Below, piece after piece: positions 34,194 through 42,900 of a stretch of 64,000 nucleotides of DNA (its first letter is position 1; the number at the start of each line of letters is the position of its first letter). This DNA is from Chitinivorax sp. PXF-14. Its GTDB lineage: Bacteria; Pseudomonadota; Gammaproteobacteria; Burkholderiales; SCOH01. The translations under genes were made by a program, and so were the position numbers. The stretch is taken from NCBI RefSeq assembly GCF_040812015.1, contig NZ_JBFNXJ010000014.1, positions 1 to 64,000 on the forward strand, read 5' to 3'. The notes under the pieces were generated by a model. It saw nothing but the letters and a program-made list of their open reading frames with translations. It was not told where the DNA came from and did not search any database.

Positions 34194-34214
34194 TTACGTT
34201 AACGTAAACGTTAA
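34194..34214. promoter_or_regulatory. Palindromic operator candidate upstream of the valine operon (LiuR-like)
   Basis: A perfect 14-bp palindrome TTACGTTAACGTAA (34194-34207) is followed by a further AACGTTAA half, in an AT-rich island within GC-rich DNA. From memory, sites of this type (ACGT-N-ACGT spaced by TTAA) have been described for LiuR, a MerR-family regulator of branched-chain acyl-CoA catabolism in proteobacteria. Its place upstream of mmsA fits. No liuR gene is in the window. Confidence 0.5.
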
Positions 34215-34260
34215 TTTGTTAAATTTAGAGCAAGCAGCTTGAACGTGTCAACGCTCGGGA

Positions 34261-34287
34261 AAAACAAAGCCCGCCAGTTCGGCGGGC
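34261..34287 (-). terminator. Intrinsic terminator downstream of cysB
   Basis: GCCCGCC (34269-34275) and GGCGGGC (34281-34287) form a 7-bp stem with a 5-base loop. On the minus strand the stem is followed by TTTGTTTT. It would end leftward transcription about 165 bases after the cysB stop. Confidence 0.6.
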
Positions 34288-34450
34288 CGTGTATATACGG
34301 GCAGGATAGCTTACCCGGTGTCTGTTCACGATCTTGCTGTGCGGGCCAGGAAGCCTGCACAGTTCGGTGTGCTCATGCACACCTATTATCTGTACACACC
34401 GGACGCTGCGCTACGCTTCACCCCACAAAGCCTCGTGCGCGACGGGGTAC

Positions 34451-35383
34451 TCAGTCGCCGCCGCGCCCCATCGCCTGCTCGACTGTCGCCCGCGACTGGT
34501 GCGGTGCGAACAATTCGATGAAGGCATAGGTGTAGCCGCGCAGGTAGGCATCCTTGCGCACCCCGATGCGGGTGGTGCTGGGGTCGAACAGGTGGCTCGC
34601 GTCGATCGCCCGCAGGCTGGTATCACGCTCCGGCTCGAACGCCATGCTGGCGATGACGCCCACGCCCAGGCCCAGGCTGACGTAAGTCTTGATCACGTCG
34701 GTATCGATGGCCGTCAGCACCACGTTCGGCGCAATACCGCGGGATTCGAAGGCGCGATTGATCTTGGAGCGGCCGGTAAAGGCAAAGTCGTAGGTGATGA
34801 CGGGATATGCAGCGATCTCCTCTATCGTCACCGGGTGGTCGACCGCCAGCAAGGGGTGGCCGGCGGGTACCACGATACTGCGGTTCCAGTCGTAACACGG
34901 CAGCATGATCAGCTCGGAATACAGCTCGATACCCTCTGTCGCAATCGCGATATCCGCCTCGCCCGACACGACCATGTCGCAGATCTGCGTCGGGCTACCC
35001 TGCTTGATCGACAGCCTCACCTTGGGATATAGCTCGACGAAACGCTTGATGACCTTGGGCAAGGCATAACGCGCCTGGGTGTGGGTCGTCGCGATGGTCA
35101 GGCTGCCTGCCGATTCGTTGGCAAATTCGTCGCCAACACGCTTGAGATTGCCGGCCTCACGCAAGATGCGTTCGGCGATCCGCAGTATTTCGCGTCCGGG
35201 CGGCGACACATCAACCACGCGCTTGCCGTTGCGAATGAACACCTGGACGCCCAGCTCGTCTTCCAACAGGCGAATCTGCTTGCTGATACCGGGCTGCGAT
35301 GTGTGCAGCTTTTCTGCCGCATCCGAGACGTTCAGCCCTTGCTTCGAGACTTCGACCAGATATCGCAACTGCTGGAGCTTCAT
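34451..35383 (-). CDS. cysB: CysB-family LysR-type regulator of sulfur assimilation
   Basis: A 310-residue LysR-type protein of the CysB branch. The N-terminal winged helix-turn-helix reads MKLQQLRYLVEVSKQGLNVS ... SQPGISKQIRLLEDELG, and the effector domain has the CysB-type TTHTQARYALPKVIKRF and KQGSPTQICDMVVSGEADIAIATE segments. CysB activates sulfate-reduction genes in response to acetylserine. It is divergent from the TauE/SafE-cysH genes with 137 bp between starts; repeated TTATAA elements in that gap are candidate binding sites. Confidence 0.93.
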   Translation of the reverse strand: MKLQQLRYLVEVSKQGLNVSDAAEKLHTSQPGISKQIRLLEDELGVQVFIRNGKRVVDVSPPGREILRIAERILREAGNLKRVGDEFANESAGSLTIATTHTQARYALPKVIKRFVELYPKVRLSIKQGSPTQICDMVVSGEADIAIATEGIELYSELIMLPCYDWNRSIVVPAGHPLLAVDHPVTIEEIAAYPVITYDFAFTGRSKINRAFESRGIAPNVVLTAIDTDVIKTYVSLGLGVGVIASMAFEPERDTSLRAIDASHLFDPSTTRIGVRKDAYLRGYTYAFIELFAPHQSRATVEQAMGRGGD

Positions 35384-35396
35384 TGCCAGACCAACC

Positions 35397-35481
35397 TTAT
35401 AAATAGCCCTTGGTTATAAAATAGTAACACATTATTCTTTAGCGCATATAAACCGCTTGTTATCATGGCCGGCACTTATAA
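35397..35481. promoter_or_regulatory. TTATAA-repeat regulatory region between cysB and the sulfite-exporter gene
   Basis: TTATAA occurs at 35397-35402, 35414-35419 and 35476-35481. The first two sit in direct repeats (TTATAAATAG and TTATAAAATAG) 17 bp apart, about one and a half helical turns. The same hexamer recurs at 37089-37094 before cysI. These may be CysB sites and -10 elements. AT-rich composition alone could also account for some copies. Confidence 0.4.
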
Positions 35482-35520
35482 CCGCCTGCTTGGGCGTCGT
35501 GAGAAAGGCTGCTGTCAGCA

Positions 35521-36297
35521 ATGGAACTGGTGTACGTATTGTCGGGCCTCGCGGTTGGCTTCATCGTCGGCATGACCGGTGTCGGTGGCGGTTCGCTGAT
35601 GACACCCATCCTGCTGTTCTTTGGCGTCAGCCCCACCACCGCGGTCGGCACCGATCTGCTGTATGCAGCCATCACCAAGGCTGGTGGCGTGGTGGTTCAC
35701 CACAAGCACCGCAATATTGACTGGCGCCTCACCGGCCGGCTTGCCCTCGGCAGCGTGCCGGCGGCCATCCTGACCCTGTGGGTGCTGCACCACCTCCATA
35801 CCGACGTGCAAGCCATGAATGTGCTGATCAAGCGCACGCTGGGCTTTGCGCTATTCGTCACCGCGATTGCCATCATCTTCAAGCAGCAGCTGCTCAAATT
35901 CGCTCAGCGTCATGCCGGCGACTGGCTGCAAATGAGCGATCGCAAACTGGCGGTACTGACGGTACTGACCGGCGTCACCCTTGGCGTGATCGTCACCTTG
36001 ACCTCGATCGGTGCCGGCGCGCTCGGCACGGTTGCCCTGTTCATGTTGTACCCGCTGATCCCGACCGTCAGGCTGGTCGGCACGGAAATCGCCCACGCCG
36101 TCCCGCTGACGCTGGTTGCCGGCCTTGGTCATGCCGGCCTGGGCAACATCGACTGGCATCTGCTCGGCAACCTGCTGTGCGGCTCGCTGCCCGGCATTTA
36201 TATCGGTAGCCATCTGTCCGGCGGCGTGCCCGACAAGGTGCTGCGCCCGGCACTGGCGATCATGCTCGCCATCGTCGGCGCCAAGCTGGTTGTCTGA
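35521..36297 (+). CDS. TauE/SafE-family sulfite or sulfur-compound exporter
   Basis: A 258-residue membrane protein with seven or eight hydrophobic helices. Family repeats are GFIVGMTGVGGGSLMTPILLF near the N-terminus and TLTSIGAGALGTVALFMLYP in the second half. It probably moves sulfite or organosulfonates across the inner membrane. Its location next to cysB and just before cysH fits a role in relieving sulfite excess or in sulfur uptake. cysH follows after 21 bp on the same strand. Confidence 0.9.
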   Translation: MELVYVLSGLAVGFIVGMTGVGGGSLMTPILLFFGVSPTTAVGTDLLYAAITKAGGVVVHHKHRNIDWRLTGRLALGSVPAAILTLWVLHHLHTDVQAMNVLIKRTLGFALFVTAIAIIFKQQLLKFAQRHAGDWLQMSDRKLAVLTVLTGVTLGVIVTLTSIGAGALGTVALFMLYPLIPTVRLVGTEIAHAVPLTLVAGLGHAGLGNIDWHLLGNLLCGSLPGIYIGSHLSGGVPDKVLRPALAIMLAIVGAKLVV

Positions 36298-36318
36298 TTC
36301 AACGACTGGAGAACACCT

Positions 36319-37005
36319 GTGAGTCTGCAAGAGAAAATTGAACGCGCCAACGTCCTGCTGGCCAAGATCGCCGCCGAATACAGCCCAGCCGTCTTCGCCA
36401 ACAGCCTGGGCGCGGAAGACATGGTCATCACCGACCTGATCGCCAAAGGCGGACATGCAATCGAGATATTCAGCCTCGACACCGGCAGGCTGCCAGCGGA
36501 AACCTACACGCTGCTGCAGAAGACGGGCGAGACCTACCCTGCCGCCCCGGTCAAGATCTACTTCCCGAACACCGCGGCGACCGAACAGTTCGTCAATCAA
36601 CATGGCATCAACGCGTTCTACAACAGCATCGAGATGCGCAAGGAATGCTGCCGCATCCGTAAGATCGAGCCGCTGCAGCGCGCCCTGGCCGGCAAGAAGG
36701 CCTGGGTGACCGGCCTACGCCGCCAGCAAGCCACGACGCGCACCGACCTTGCAGAACAGGAATACGACCGCGACAACGGGCTAGAGAAATTCAACCCGCT
36801 GATCGACTGGACGGAAAAGGAAGTCTGGGAATATATCCGCGGCAACAACGTGCCCTACAACGAGCTGCACGACAAGCACTATCCCTCGATCGGCTGCGCC
36901 CCCTGTACCCGTGCCATCTCCATGGGTGAGGACGTACGTGCCGGCCGCTGGTGGTGGGAAAATCCCGAGACCAAGGAATGTGGCTTGCACGTCAGGAAGA
37001 TCTGA
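36319..37005 (+). CDS. cysH: Adenylyl-sulfate (APS) reductase-type CysH
   Basis: A 228-residue CysH. Beside the catalytic C-terminal ECGLH (Cys221), it has CC at 110-111 and CAPC at 193-196. These four cysteines bind a [4Fe-4S] cluster and mark the assimilatory APS reductases, in contrast to cluster-free PAPS reductases. It reduces adenylyl sulfate to sulfite with thioredoxin. An APS kinase would not be needed for assimilation. GTG 36319 is the start, with GGAG upstream. cysI follows about 210 bp downstream. Confidence 0.93.
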   Translation: MSLQEKIERANVLLAKIAAEYSPAVFANSLGAEDMVITDLIAKGGHAIEIFSLDTGRLPAETYTLLQKTGETYPAAPVKIYFPNTAATEQFVNQHGINAFYNSIEMRKECCRIRKIEPLQRALAGKKAWVTGLRRQQATTRTDLAEQEYDRDNGLEKFNPLIDWTEKEVWEYIRGNNVPYNELHDKHYPSIGCAPCTRAISMGEDVRAGRWWWENPETKECGLHVRKI

Positions 37006-37088
37006 TTCAGCCAGACGGCATGCTCGCTGAACAAGGGCGCTGCAGTGCGCCCTTTGCCATCGAGAGACCCCGCCGCAGCTGGCTCGAG

Positions 37089-37094
37089 TTATAA
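37089..37094. promoter_or_regulatory. TTATAA element in the cysI leader region
   Basis: The gap between cysH and cysI (37006-37215) has an AT-rich segment at about 37089-37140 with a TTATAA at 37089-37094, like those near cysB. It may mark a CysB-dependent promoter for cysI. No clear -35/-10 pair could be assigned. Confidence 0.3.
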
Positions 37095-37215
37095 CGCCGT
37101 CAGCTAAACATATACATATTCATTATTTTTTTGCATAAGCATAGTCTGCTATCCTCGCGAACCAGTGAAAAAAAGGCTGGCCTGGCTCTGCCGGCCGATA
37201 TAAGGGATACACCGC

Positions 37216-38874
37216 ATGTACGTTTACGATGAAATCGACCAGCGCATCGTCGATGATCGCGTCCGGCAGTTCAGCGATCAGACGCGCCGTTATCTGGCCG
37301 GGGAACTGACAGAAGACGAGTTCCGCCCGCTGCGCCTGCAAAATGGCCTCTACATCCAGCGCCACGCGCCGATGCTGCGCATCGCCATTCCCTACGGCCA
37401 TCTGCGTACCGCCCAGCTGCGCAAGCTGGCTTTCATCGCGCGTACCTACGACCGCGGCTATGGCCACTTCAGCACCCGCCAGAACATCCAGTTCAACTGG
37501 CCCTTGCTGGAAAAGGTGCCGGAAATTCTCGGGCACCTCGCATCCGTCCAGATGCACTCCATCCAGACATCGGGCAATTGCATCCGCAACACCACGTCGG
37601 ACCAGTTCGCCGGCGTCAGCGCAGATGAGGTCGTCGATCCACGCCCTTATTGCGAGCTGATTCGCCAGTGGTCGACCTTCCACCCTGAATTCGCCCACCT
37701 GCCACGCAAGTTCAAGATTGCCGTCAATGGCGCGGTGGAAGATCGCGCAGCGGTGCTCGTGCACGACATCGGCCTCAATATCGTGAAGGATTCGGACGGC
37801 TCACTGGGCTTCCAGGTCATCGTCGGCGGCGGCCTGGGCCGCACACCGATCATCGGCGCGGTGATCCGCGAGTTCCTGCCGCGCGAACACATCATCACCT
37901 ATCTCGAAGCCATCCTGCGCGTCTACAACCGCTATGGCCGTCGCGACAACAAGTACAAGTCCCGTATCAAGATCCTGGTGAAGGCACTGGGCCCGGAGAA
38001 TTTCGCCCAGAAGGTCGAAGAAGAATGGGCGCATCTCAAGGATGGCCCGGCAACCGTGCCAGACGAAGAATTCGCACGCATCGATGCGTTCTTCACCGCG
38101 CCAGCCTATGAAAAGCTGCCTGCCGAAGACGCCACCTTCCGTGCCGAAGTCGATAGCAACAAGGCCTTTGCCAAATGGGTTGAACGCAATGTGCGCACCC
38201 ACAAGGTCCCGGGCTACGCCTCGGTCACTCTGTCGCTGAAGAAGACCGGTGTACCCCCCGGCGATGCGACGGCAGACCAGATGGATGCCGTTGCGGACCT
38301 GGCAGACCAATATAGCTTTGGCGAACTGCGCGTCAGCCACGAACAGAACCTGATCCTCGCCGACGTCAAGCAGTCTGATCTGTTCAATATCTGGGAGCAA
38401 GCCAAGGCACAAGGCTTTGCCACGGCAAACATCGGCCTCGTGACCGACATCGTCTGCTGCCCCGGCGGCGATTTCTGCGCACTGGCCAACGCCAAATCGA
38501 TCCCGATCGCCGAGGCCATCCAGCAGCGCGTCGACCAGCTGGACTACGTCTACGACATCGGCGAACTGGACCTGAACATCTCTGGCTGCATGAATGCCTG
38601 TGGGCATCATCATATCGGCAACATCGGCATCCTTGGCGTCGACAAGAATGGCTCCGAGTGGTACCAGGTATCGCTTGGTGGCTCCCAGGGCGCCCATGCG
38701 GCACTTGGCAAGGTGATCGGCCCCAGCTTCGCACAGGAAGAGATGGCCGACGTGATCGAAAAGATTCTCTCGGTCTACCTGGCGCAACGCCACGAGGACG
38801 AACTGTTTATCGACACGGTCCGCCGTATTGGTATCGACCCATTCAAGGAGCGCGTATATGCCAAGGCTCATTAA
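37216..38874 (+). CDS. cysI: Sulfite reductase hemoprotein (nitrite/sulfite reductase family)
   Basis: A 552-residue siroheme enzyme. The N-terminal ferredoxin-like half has YGHFSTRQNIQFNW and SGNCIRNTTSDQFAG. The cofactor ligands are in VCCPGGDFCALANAKS and NISGCMNACGHHHIG, the four-cysteine motif that holds the bridged [4Fe-4S]-siroheme. It reduces sulfite to sulfide. It resembles the betaproteobacterial single-subunit type that is followed by a DUF934 protein, and there is no cysJ flavoprotein nearby. The next gene starts inside its 3' end. Confidence 0.93.
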   Translation: MYVYDEIDQRIVDDRVRQFSDQTRRYLAGELTEDEFRPLRLQNGLYIQRHAPMLRIAIPYGHLRTAQLRKLAFIARTYDRGYGHFSTRQNIQFNWPLLEKVPEILGHLASVQMHSIQTSGNCIRNTTSDQFAGVSADEVVDPRPYCELIRQWSTFHPEFAHLPRKFKIAVNGAVEDRAAVLVHDIGLNIVKDSDGSLGFQVIVGGGLGRTPIIGAVIREFLPREHIITYLEAILRVYNRYGRRDNKYKSRIKILVKALGPENFAQKVEEEWAHLKDGPATVPDEEFARIDAFFTAPAYEKLPAEDATFRAEVDSNKAFAKWVERNVRTHKVPGYASVTLSLKKTGVPPGDATADQMDAVADLADQYSFGELRVSHEQNLILADVKQSDLFNIWEQAKAQGFATANIGLVTDIVCCPGGDFCALANAKSIPIAEAIQQRVDQLDYVYDIGELDLNISGCMNACGHHHIGNIGILGVDKNGSEWYQVSLGGSQGAHAALGKVIGPSFAQEEMADVIEKILSVYLAQRHEDELFIDTVRRIGIDPFKERVYAKAH

Positions 38875-39367
38875 AGACCGTCAGATCATCGACGACCGTT
38901 ACACCTTGCTACGTCTCAGCGACGATGGCGCCTTGCCTGCGGTCCCATCGTCAGGCGCCGTGATCGTGCCGCTCCAGCAGTGGCTTGCACAGCGTGACGC
39001 CCTGCTCGCGCGGGGCTCGGACATCGGTGTCTGGCTGTCACCGGATGACGAGCCAGAGGCGATTGCAGCAGACCTGGCTCAGCTCGCTGTCATCGCCGTG
39101 GATTTCCCGAGCTTCATGGATGGCCGAGGCTTCTCCACCGGCCGGCTGTTGCGTGAGCGACACGGCTATCATGGCGAACTGCGCGCCATCGGCGACATAT
39201 TCAAGGACACACTGTTTTACCTGGCACGTTGCGGCTTCAACGCCTACGCCGTGCGTGCCGACAAGAATCTCGATGATGCCCTCGTCGGCCTCAATGATTT
39301 CTCGGAAACCTACCAAACAGGCGTGGACCAACCCATCCCGCTATTCCGCCGCCGCCTATCTGCCTGA
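38858..39367 (+). CDS. DUF934-domain protein linked to sulfite reductase
   Basis: A 169-residue protein of the DUF934 family. Characteristic segments are VIVPLQQWLAQRD, the central VDFPSFMDGRGFSTGRLLRER and FYLARCGFNAYAVR. The family almost always follows cysI in betaproteobacteria and many other bacteria, and is thought to support sulfite reductase, but its biochemical role is not settled. ATG 38858 has AAGGAG 8 bases upstream and overlaps the cysI stop by 17 bases, so it is translationally coupled. Confidence 0.92.
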   Translation: MPRLIKDRQIIDDRYTLLRLSDDGALPAVPSSGAVIVPLQQWLAQRDALLARGSDIGVWLSPDDEPEAIAADLAQLAVIAVDFPSFMDGRGFSTGRLLRERHGYHGELRAIGDIFKDTLFYLARCGFNAYAVRADKNLDDALVGLNDFSETYQTGVDQPIPLFRRRLSA

Positions 39368-39385
39368 TAAGCTGGCCGGCCTCAG

Positions 39386-39418
39386 ACGACGCCGCATCAA
39401 AAGATGCGGCGTCGTTGC
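39386..39418 (+). terminator. Intrinsic terminator after the sulfur operon
   Basis: A perfect 13-bp inverted repeat (39386-39398 and 39403-39415) with AAAA loop, followed by a short pyrimidine-rich tail (TGCTTTC). It lies 18 bases after the DUF934 stop. Confidence 0.8.
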
Positions 39419-39510
39419 TTTCGGCATTCAATTCAGGTCCGGTTCAGTACCCAAACGCGATCATCTCGCGTACTGATAGCGACCTATATCCCCCAATACA
39501 GGAATTCAGC

Positions 39511-39840
39511 ATGAAACTAATTGTCACCCTGGCCACCTCCACCCTGCTTTGTGCAGGCCTTTCCGCCCACGCCGGCGATATCGATGGCAATGCCGTGCTC
39601 GGCGGCGCGGTCGGCGGTGCACTTGGCACCGCGATTGGCAGCAAGGTTGGCGGCCGGGATGGCGCGATCGTCGGCGGCGCAATCGGCGGCGCTACCGGTG
39701 CTGCGATCGGCTCATCAGCAAGCAAGAAACAGGAAACCCGTGTGGTACGCGAGCGCGAGGTTGTTTATGTCGACAAACACGAGAATGGCCGCCATCTGGG
39801 CCAGCACAAAAGAAAGCATCACCATGGCCATGATGATTGA
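39511..39840 (+). CDS. Small exported glycine-zipper protein
   Basis: A 109-residue protein with a signal peptide (cleavage after LSAHA) and a glycine-zipper double helix: GGAVGGALGTAIGSKVGGRD and GAIVGGAIGGATGAAIGSSA. The C-terminus is basic and histidine-rich (KRKHHHGHDD). Such proteins usually insert in or coat the outer membrane; function unknown. ATG 39511 is chosen because it gives the signal peptide at the N-terminus and has AGGAATT upstream. It stands alone between two hairpin terminators. Confidence 0.85.
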   Translation: MKLIVTLATSTLLCAGLSAHAGDIDGNAVLGGAVGGALGTAIGSKVGGRDGAIVGGAIGGATGAAIGSSASKKQETRVVREREVVYVDKHENGRHLGQHKRKHHHGHDD

Positions 39841-39880
39841 TTTCTTCTGTTTGCACGGGTTATCGATCAACTTATAAAGA

Positions 39881-39907
39881 AAGGGCCCCAAACATGGGGC
39901 CCTTTTT
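39881..39907. terminator. Bidirectional intrinsic terminator between the glycine-zipper gene and pilY1
   Basis: AAGGGCCCCA (39881-39890) and TGGGGCCCTT (39895-39904) form a perfect 10-bp stem with AACA loop, with A-rich DNA left and TTTTT right. It ends both convergent genes. Confidence 0.92.
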
Positions 39908-39920
39908 GCATGGCTACCTT

Positions 39921-42900
39921 CTATTCCAGGACTTCTCTCCAAGAGACACGAACTCCCGTGCTCCCCCCAGGCCCTGGGCTGGCAGGGGTTACGATATGTG
40001 TTTTATCAACCTGCATTGTCTGATTGACACAGTCAGTTCCATAACAGTACTGAGAGCTCCCCACCACCATCGCATTGAATGCGGTAGATTGGGCCGCGCC
40101 AGTACAAGCCTCTATGTTATACAAGACGGCAGTTCCACCTGGTTGACATGCATCGACGGTGAGTGGGTAATTACCGTATATATACAAATGCCCCAATAGC
40201 CACCTTGGATTCACGGTAACCTTTTCGCCAGGCTGAGCGGTCAGATCCATGTACCAACCATTTCGACTACTGGCATCAAACGGCAAATTGGTAAAGACTC
40301 GACTCTGCGGCGAACCACTACCCGAAGCTACACTTTGTTGGACCATGTTGTTAGTCCGAACATTGTCACCCAGATTGGTTGCAGAATCCTTAATTGCATA
40401 GATAGTCTGTACGCTGTTATCGCCCAGGTCACTGGTCCCCAGTAGTCGACCCGTACCGAGAAATACCATCTTCTGACCACCACAATAACCAAGCGTTGGC
40501 TCTACGGTAACCGGTTCGATTGATCCCGATGGATTCTTTAAACCAGCCATCCGAACTGGTGCAGGTATCGAGGTTGAGGCGTTGCTTACATCAAAGCGCC
40601 AGAGGTTGCCAAGCTGATCCCCACCATAGATGAAGGTGACAGTATTGTTGGTTGTCGGTGCCTCGACCCAGCCAGTGATCTTCATCAATCCACTTGGCGT
40701 AGCGCTAGATCCAACACCGGTACTGACTTTATTCAGCAAGGCTCCGGTCGCAAGATCCAACTGATAGAGGTAGCCCTTCCCTTCGCCGCCAGGTGTCGCG
40801 CCAGGTACGTTGTTCAACCCAGAGGTGAAATACACCACCCAGGTTCCAGCAGCATTCTTTGTAACAATCGGATTTCCAAAGGTATAGCCTAAATCACCAT
40901 CACTTCGCCCCGGACACAATGAGCTGTCCGAGCAGAACTCCCACAGCACCTTCGGCGCATCTGGATTTGTCACATCCAAGGCGTAGTAACCACGCCCGCC
41001 CTTATTCAACCCGCCCACGAGAACGGTATGCCAATCCCCATTAATAAATGCATCCGCCGTGACTGGAGAGCCATCCACCGTAAACTTCTGGTGAGATCCG
41101 TAATGCTGTTCAGCCAATAGCGGCAAGGTAGGCATCACGATACGTGGCACGTAAGCCCACTTTTCATCAAGCTCACGCCCCGTTGGCTGCGGCACCGATG
41201 TTTGTTCACCCGTTGCCGCATCTGTCGACGTAAGAAATGTCATGTTCGCATCGAAGGCATGCAACATGCCATCATTTGCCGCGATGTATGCACGCGCAGG
41301 GCGACCAGCCTGCTGGGTTTTATAATCGCCGTAGCCCGCATCGGCGTAATTCTTGTTAGGCACTCTGACATAAGCGGGTCGGGCATTGATTATTGGCCCA
41401 AGCTTATGTTGGCGCTTACGCATGATTTGACTTGGGCTGGTGGTATAAGTCTGATCTCCGCGGATAAAGTTAAGTATATTTTCGCCACTGTTCAAATTTG
41501 CCTGATCTGACGCTGGTAGCAAAGCATACTGGGTTAACAACCCACCCTTATTAGTTAGATAGGCCTGCTCTGTCGATGTAAGCGAAGACCAAAAAAAATC
41601 CTTTGGTAAGGCCCCATTTCCATTGAACGTCAGCACCCTACGGCTGGCTGGCGACAGCGTATCGAGCTTGGTTTGGGCGAGCCATACATAATGAGGGTCA
41701 GCATCTTTCGTGTCGAGGTTGATTACACTCAACTCAACTTCACCACTCCAGTCATCGGTACCGGGATCCAAGTTGTAAGAGGCACTCAGGATCACTCGAT
41801 CGACTTGCGTAATATTTGGTGTACTCGTTGCCGCTGCGGCACCAGTCCCTCTTGCGGCACCAATTCTATTCAGTGCATCCGCAATGCCGTTGCGGAGTGC
41901 CACGGGATCAGCAGCACTATAGTAACGACCATGACCATTTACTGCGGCATGCCACAAATCATCCACCGCCGAAAGGGTATCTCCAACAGGTTTGGGCCAA
42001 TTACATACTCCGCTTGCCCATGCGCAGCCCGAATCGCCACGCGTGATCTTGGCAAAGTCTCCGCTCAAATCAGATCCTACCAGACCATAGATCGGGTCAT
42101 ACTTCATATAACCATCAACCCCAAGACCCAAGGTAAAAGTAGTCATATGCTGATGAATAGCTGGATCAGTCGCTGAGCGAGCCACCTGATTTGCAAGCGA
42201 AGGGCGTAAATCAGTCTTGTAGTAATACATGGCCACATCGGCAAGTGTGTCGCTGGCACCAGAAACATTACCATCATAAGTTCCAGATTCTCTGGATATA
42301 TAGCCAGACGTGTCAGTTAAACTATTGTCCTGATTGCCTATTCCAGAAAAATTATCGTTCCAATAGCCGTCCGTCGTCAGGATGGTATACATCGGCTGAC
42401 ATGCCAACTGCGTGCCATTTGCATTTGTGGGGATAGGATCTGGCGCACCGCTAAGTACACCTTTGTAGTAGTCCCCAACCCGCTTCAAAGCCGAGCGTAG
42501 CGGCGTCGAATTGTTCGGAGAGGCCGCGTACAGCGCCGCATACCATGCAGGCTTCTGCGTGCTATCAAACGTATCGACATAAAGCTGAAGCCCTGTAGTG
42601 CTGGAATAACTATTCTGATTAATCGTCGCAAAACCAACACGATACTTGTCATCCAGTAACTGAAATGCCAAGCCTGCGCCAGTCTTCATGCTTTGCATAC
42701 GGGTACGGTAATAGGAAAACCAGTTAGCAAAGTTCTTCAACTCTTCGGCATAGCTGCACGTGTTTGTATTTGTCTCAGTACAGTCAATGCGTGCGCTACC
42801 TTTCGGATAAGTCGTCCGGCTTGACACAATGTCAACGCGACTAAAGGAATAGGTCTTGTCCCAAGGTGTCATGCCGCTGACGGAAACGCCTGTCCCTGAC

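Larger units (their letters stand above)
33947..34450. other. Intergenic region between mmsA and cysB
   Basis: About 500 bases without a convincing gene. It contains the AT-rich operator-like palindrome near 34194-34214 and a probable cysB terminator at 34261-34287. The rest is GC-rich and unremarkable. Small frames here have no ribosome sites or protein-like composition. Confidence 0.6.

Noticed and set aside
34239-34529. Small frames between mmsA and cysB
   Set aside because: No ribosome sites, odd composition, and overlap with the cysB terminator and 3' end.
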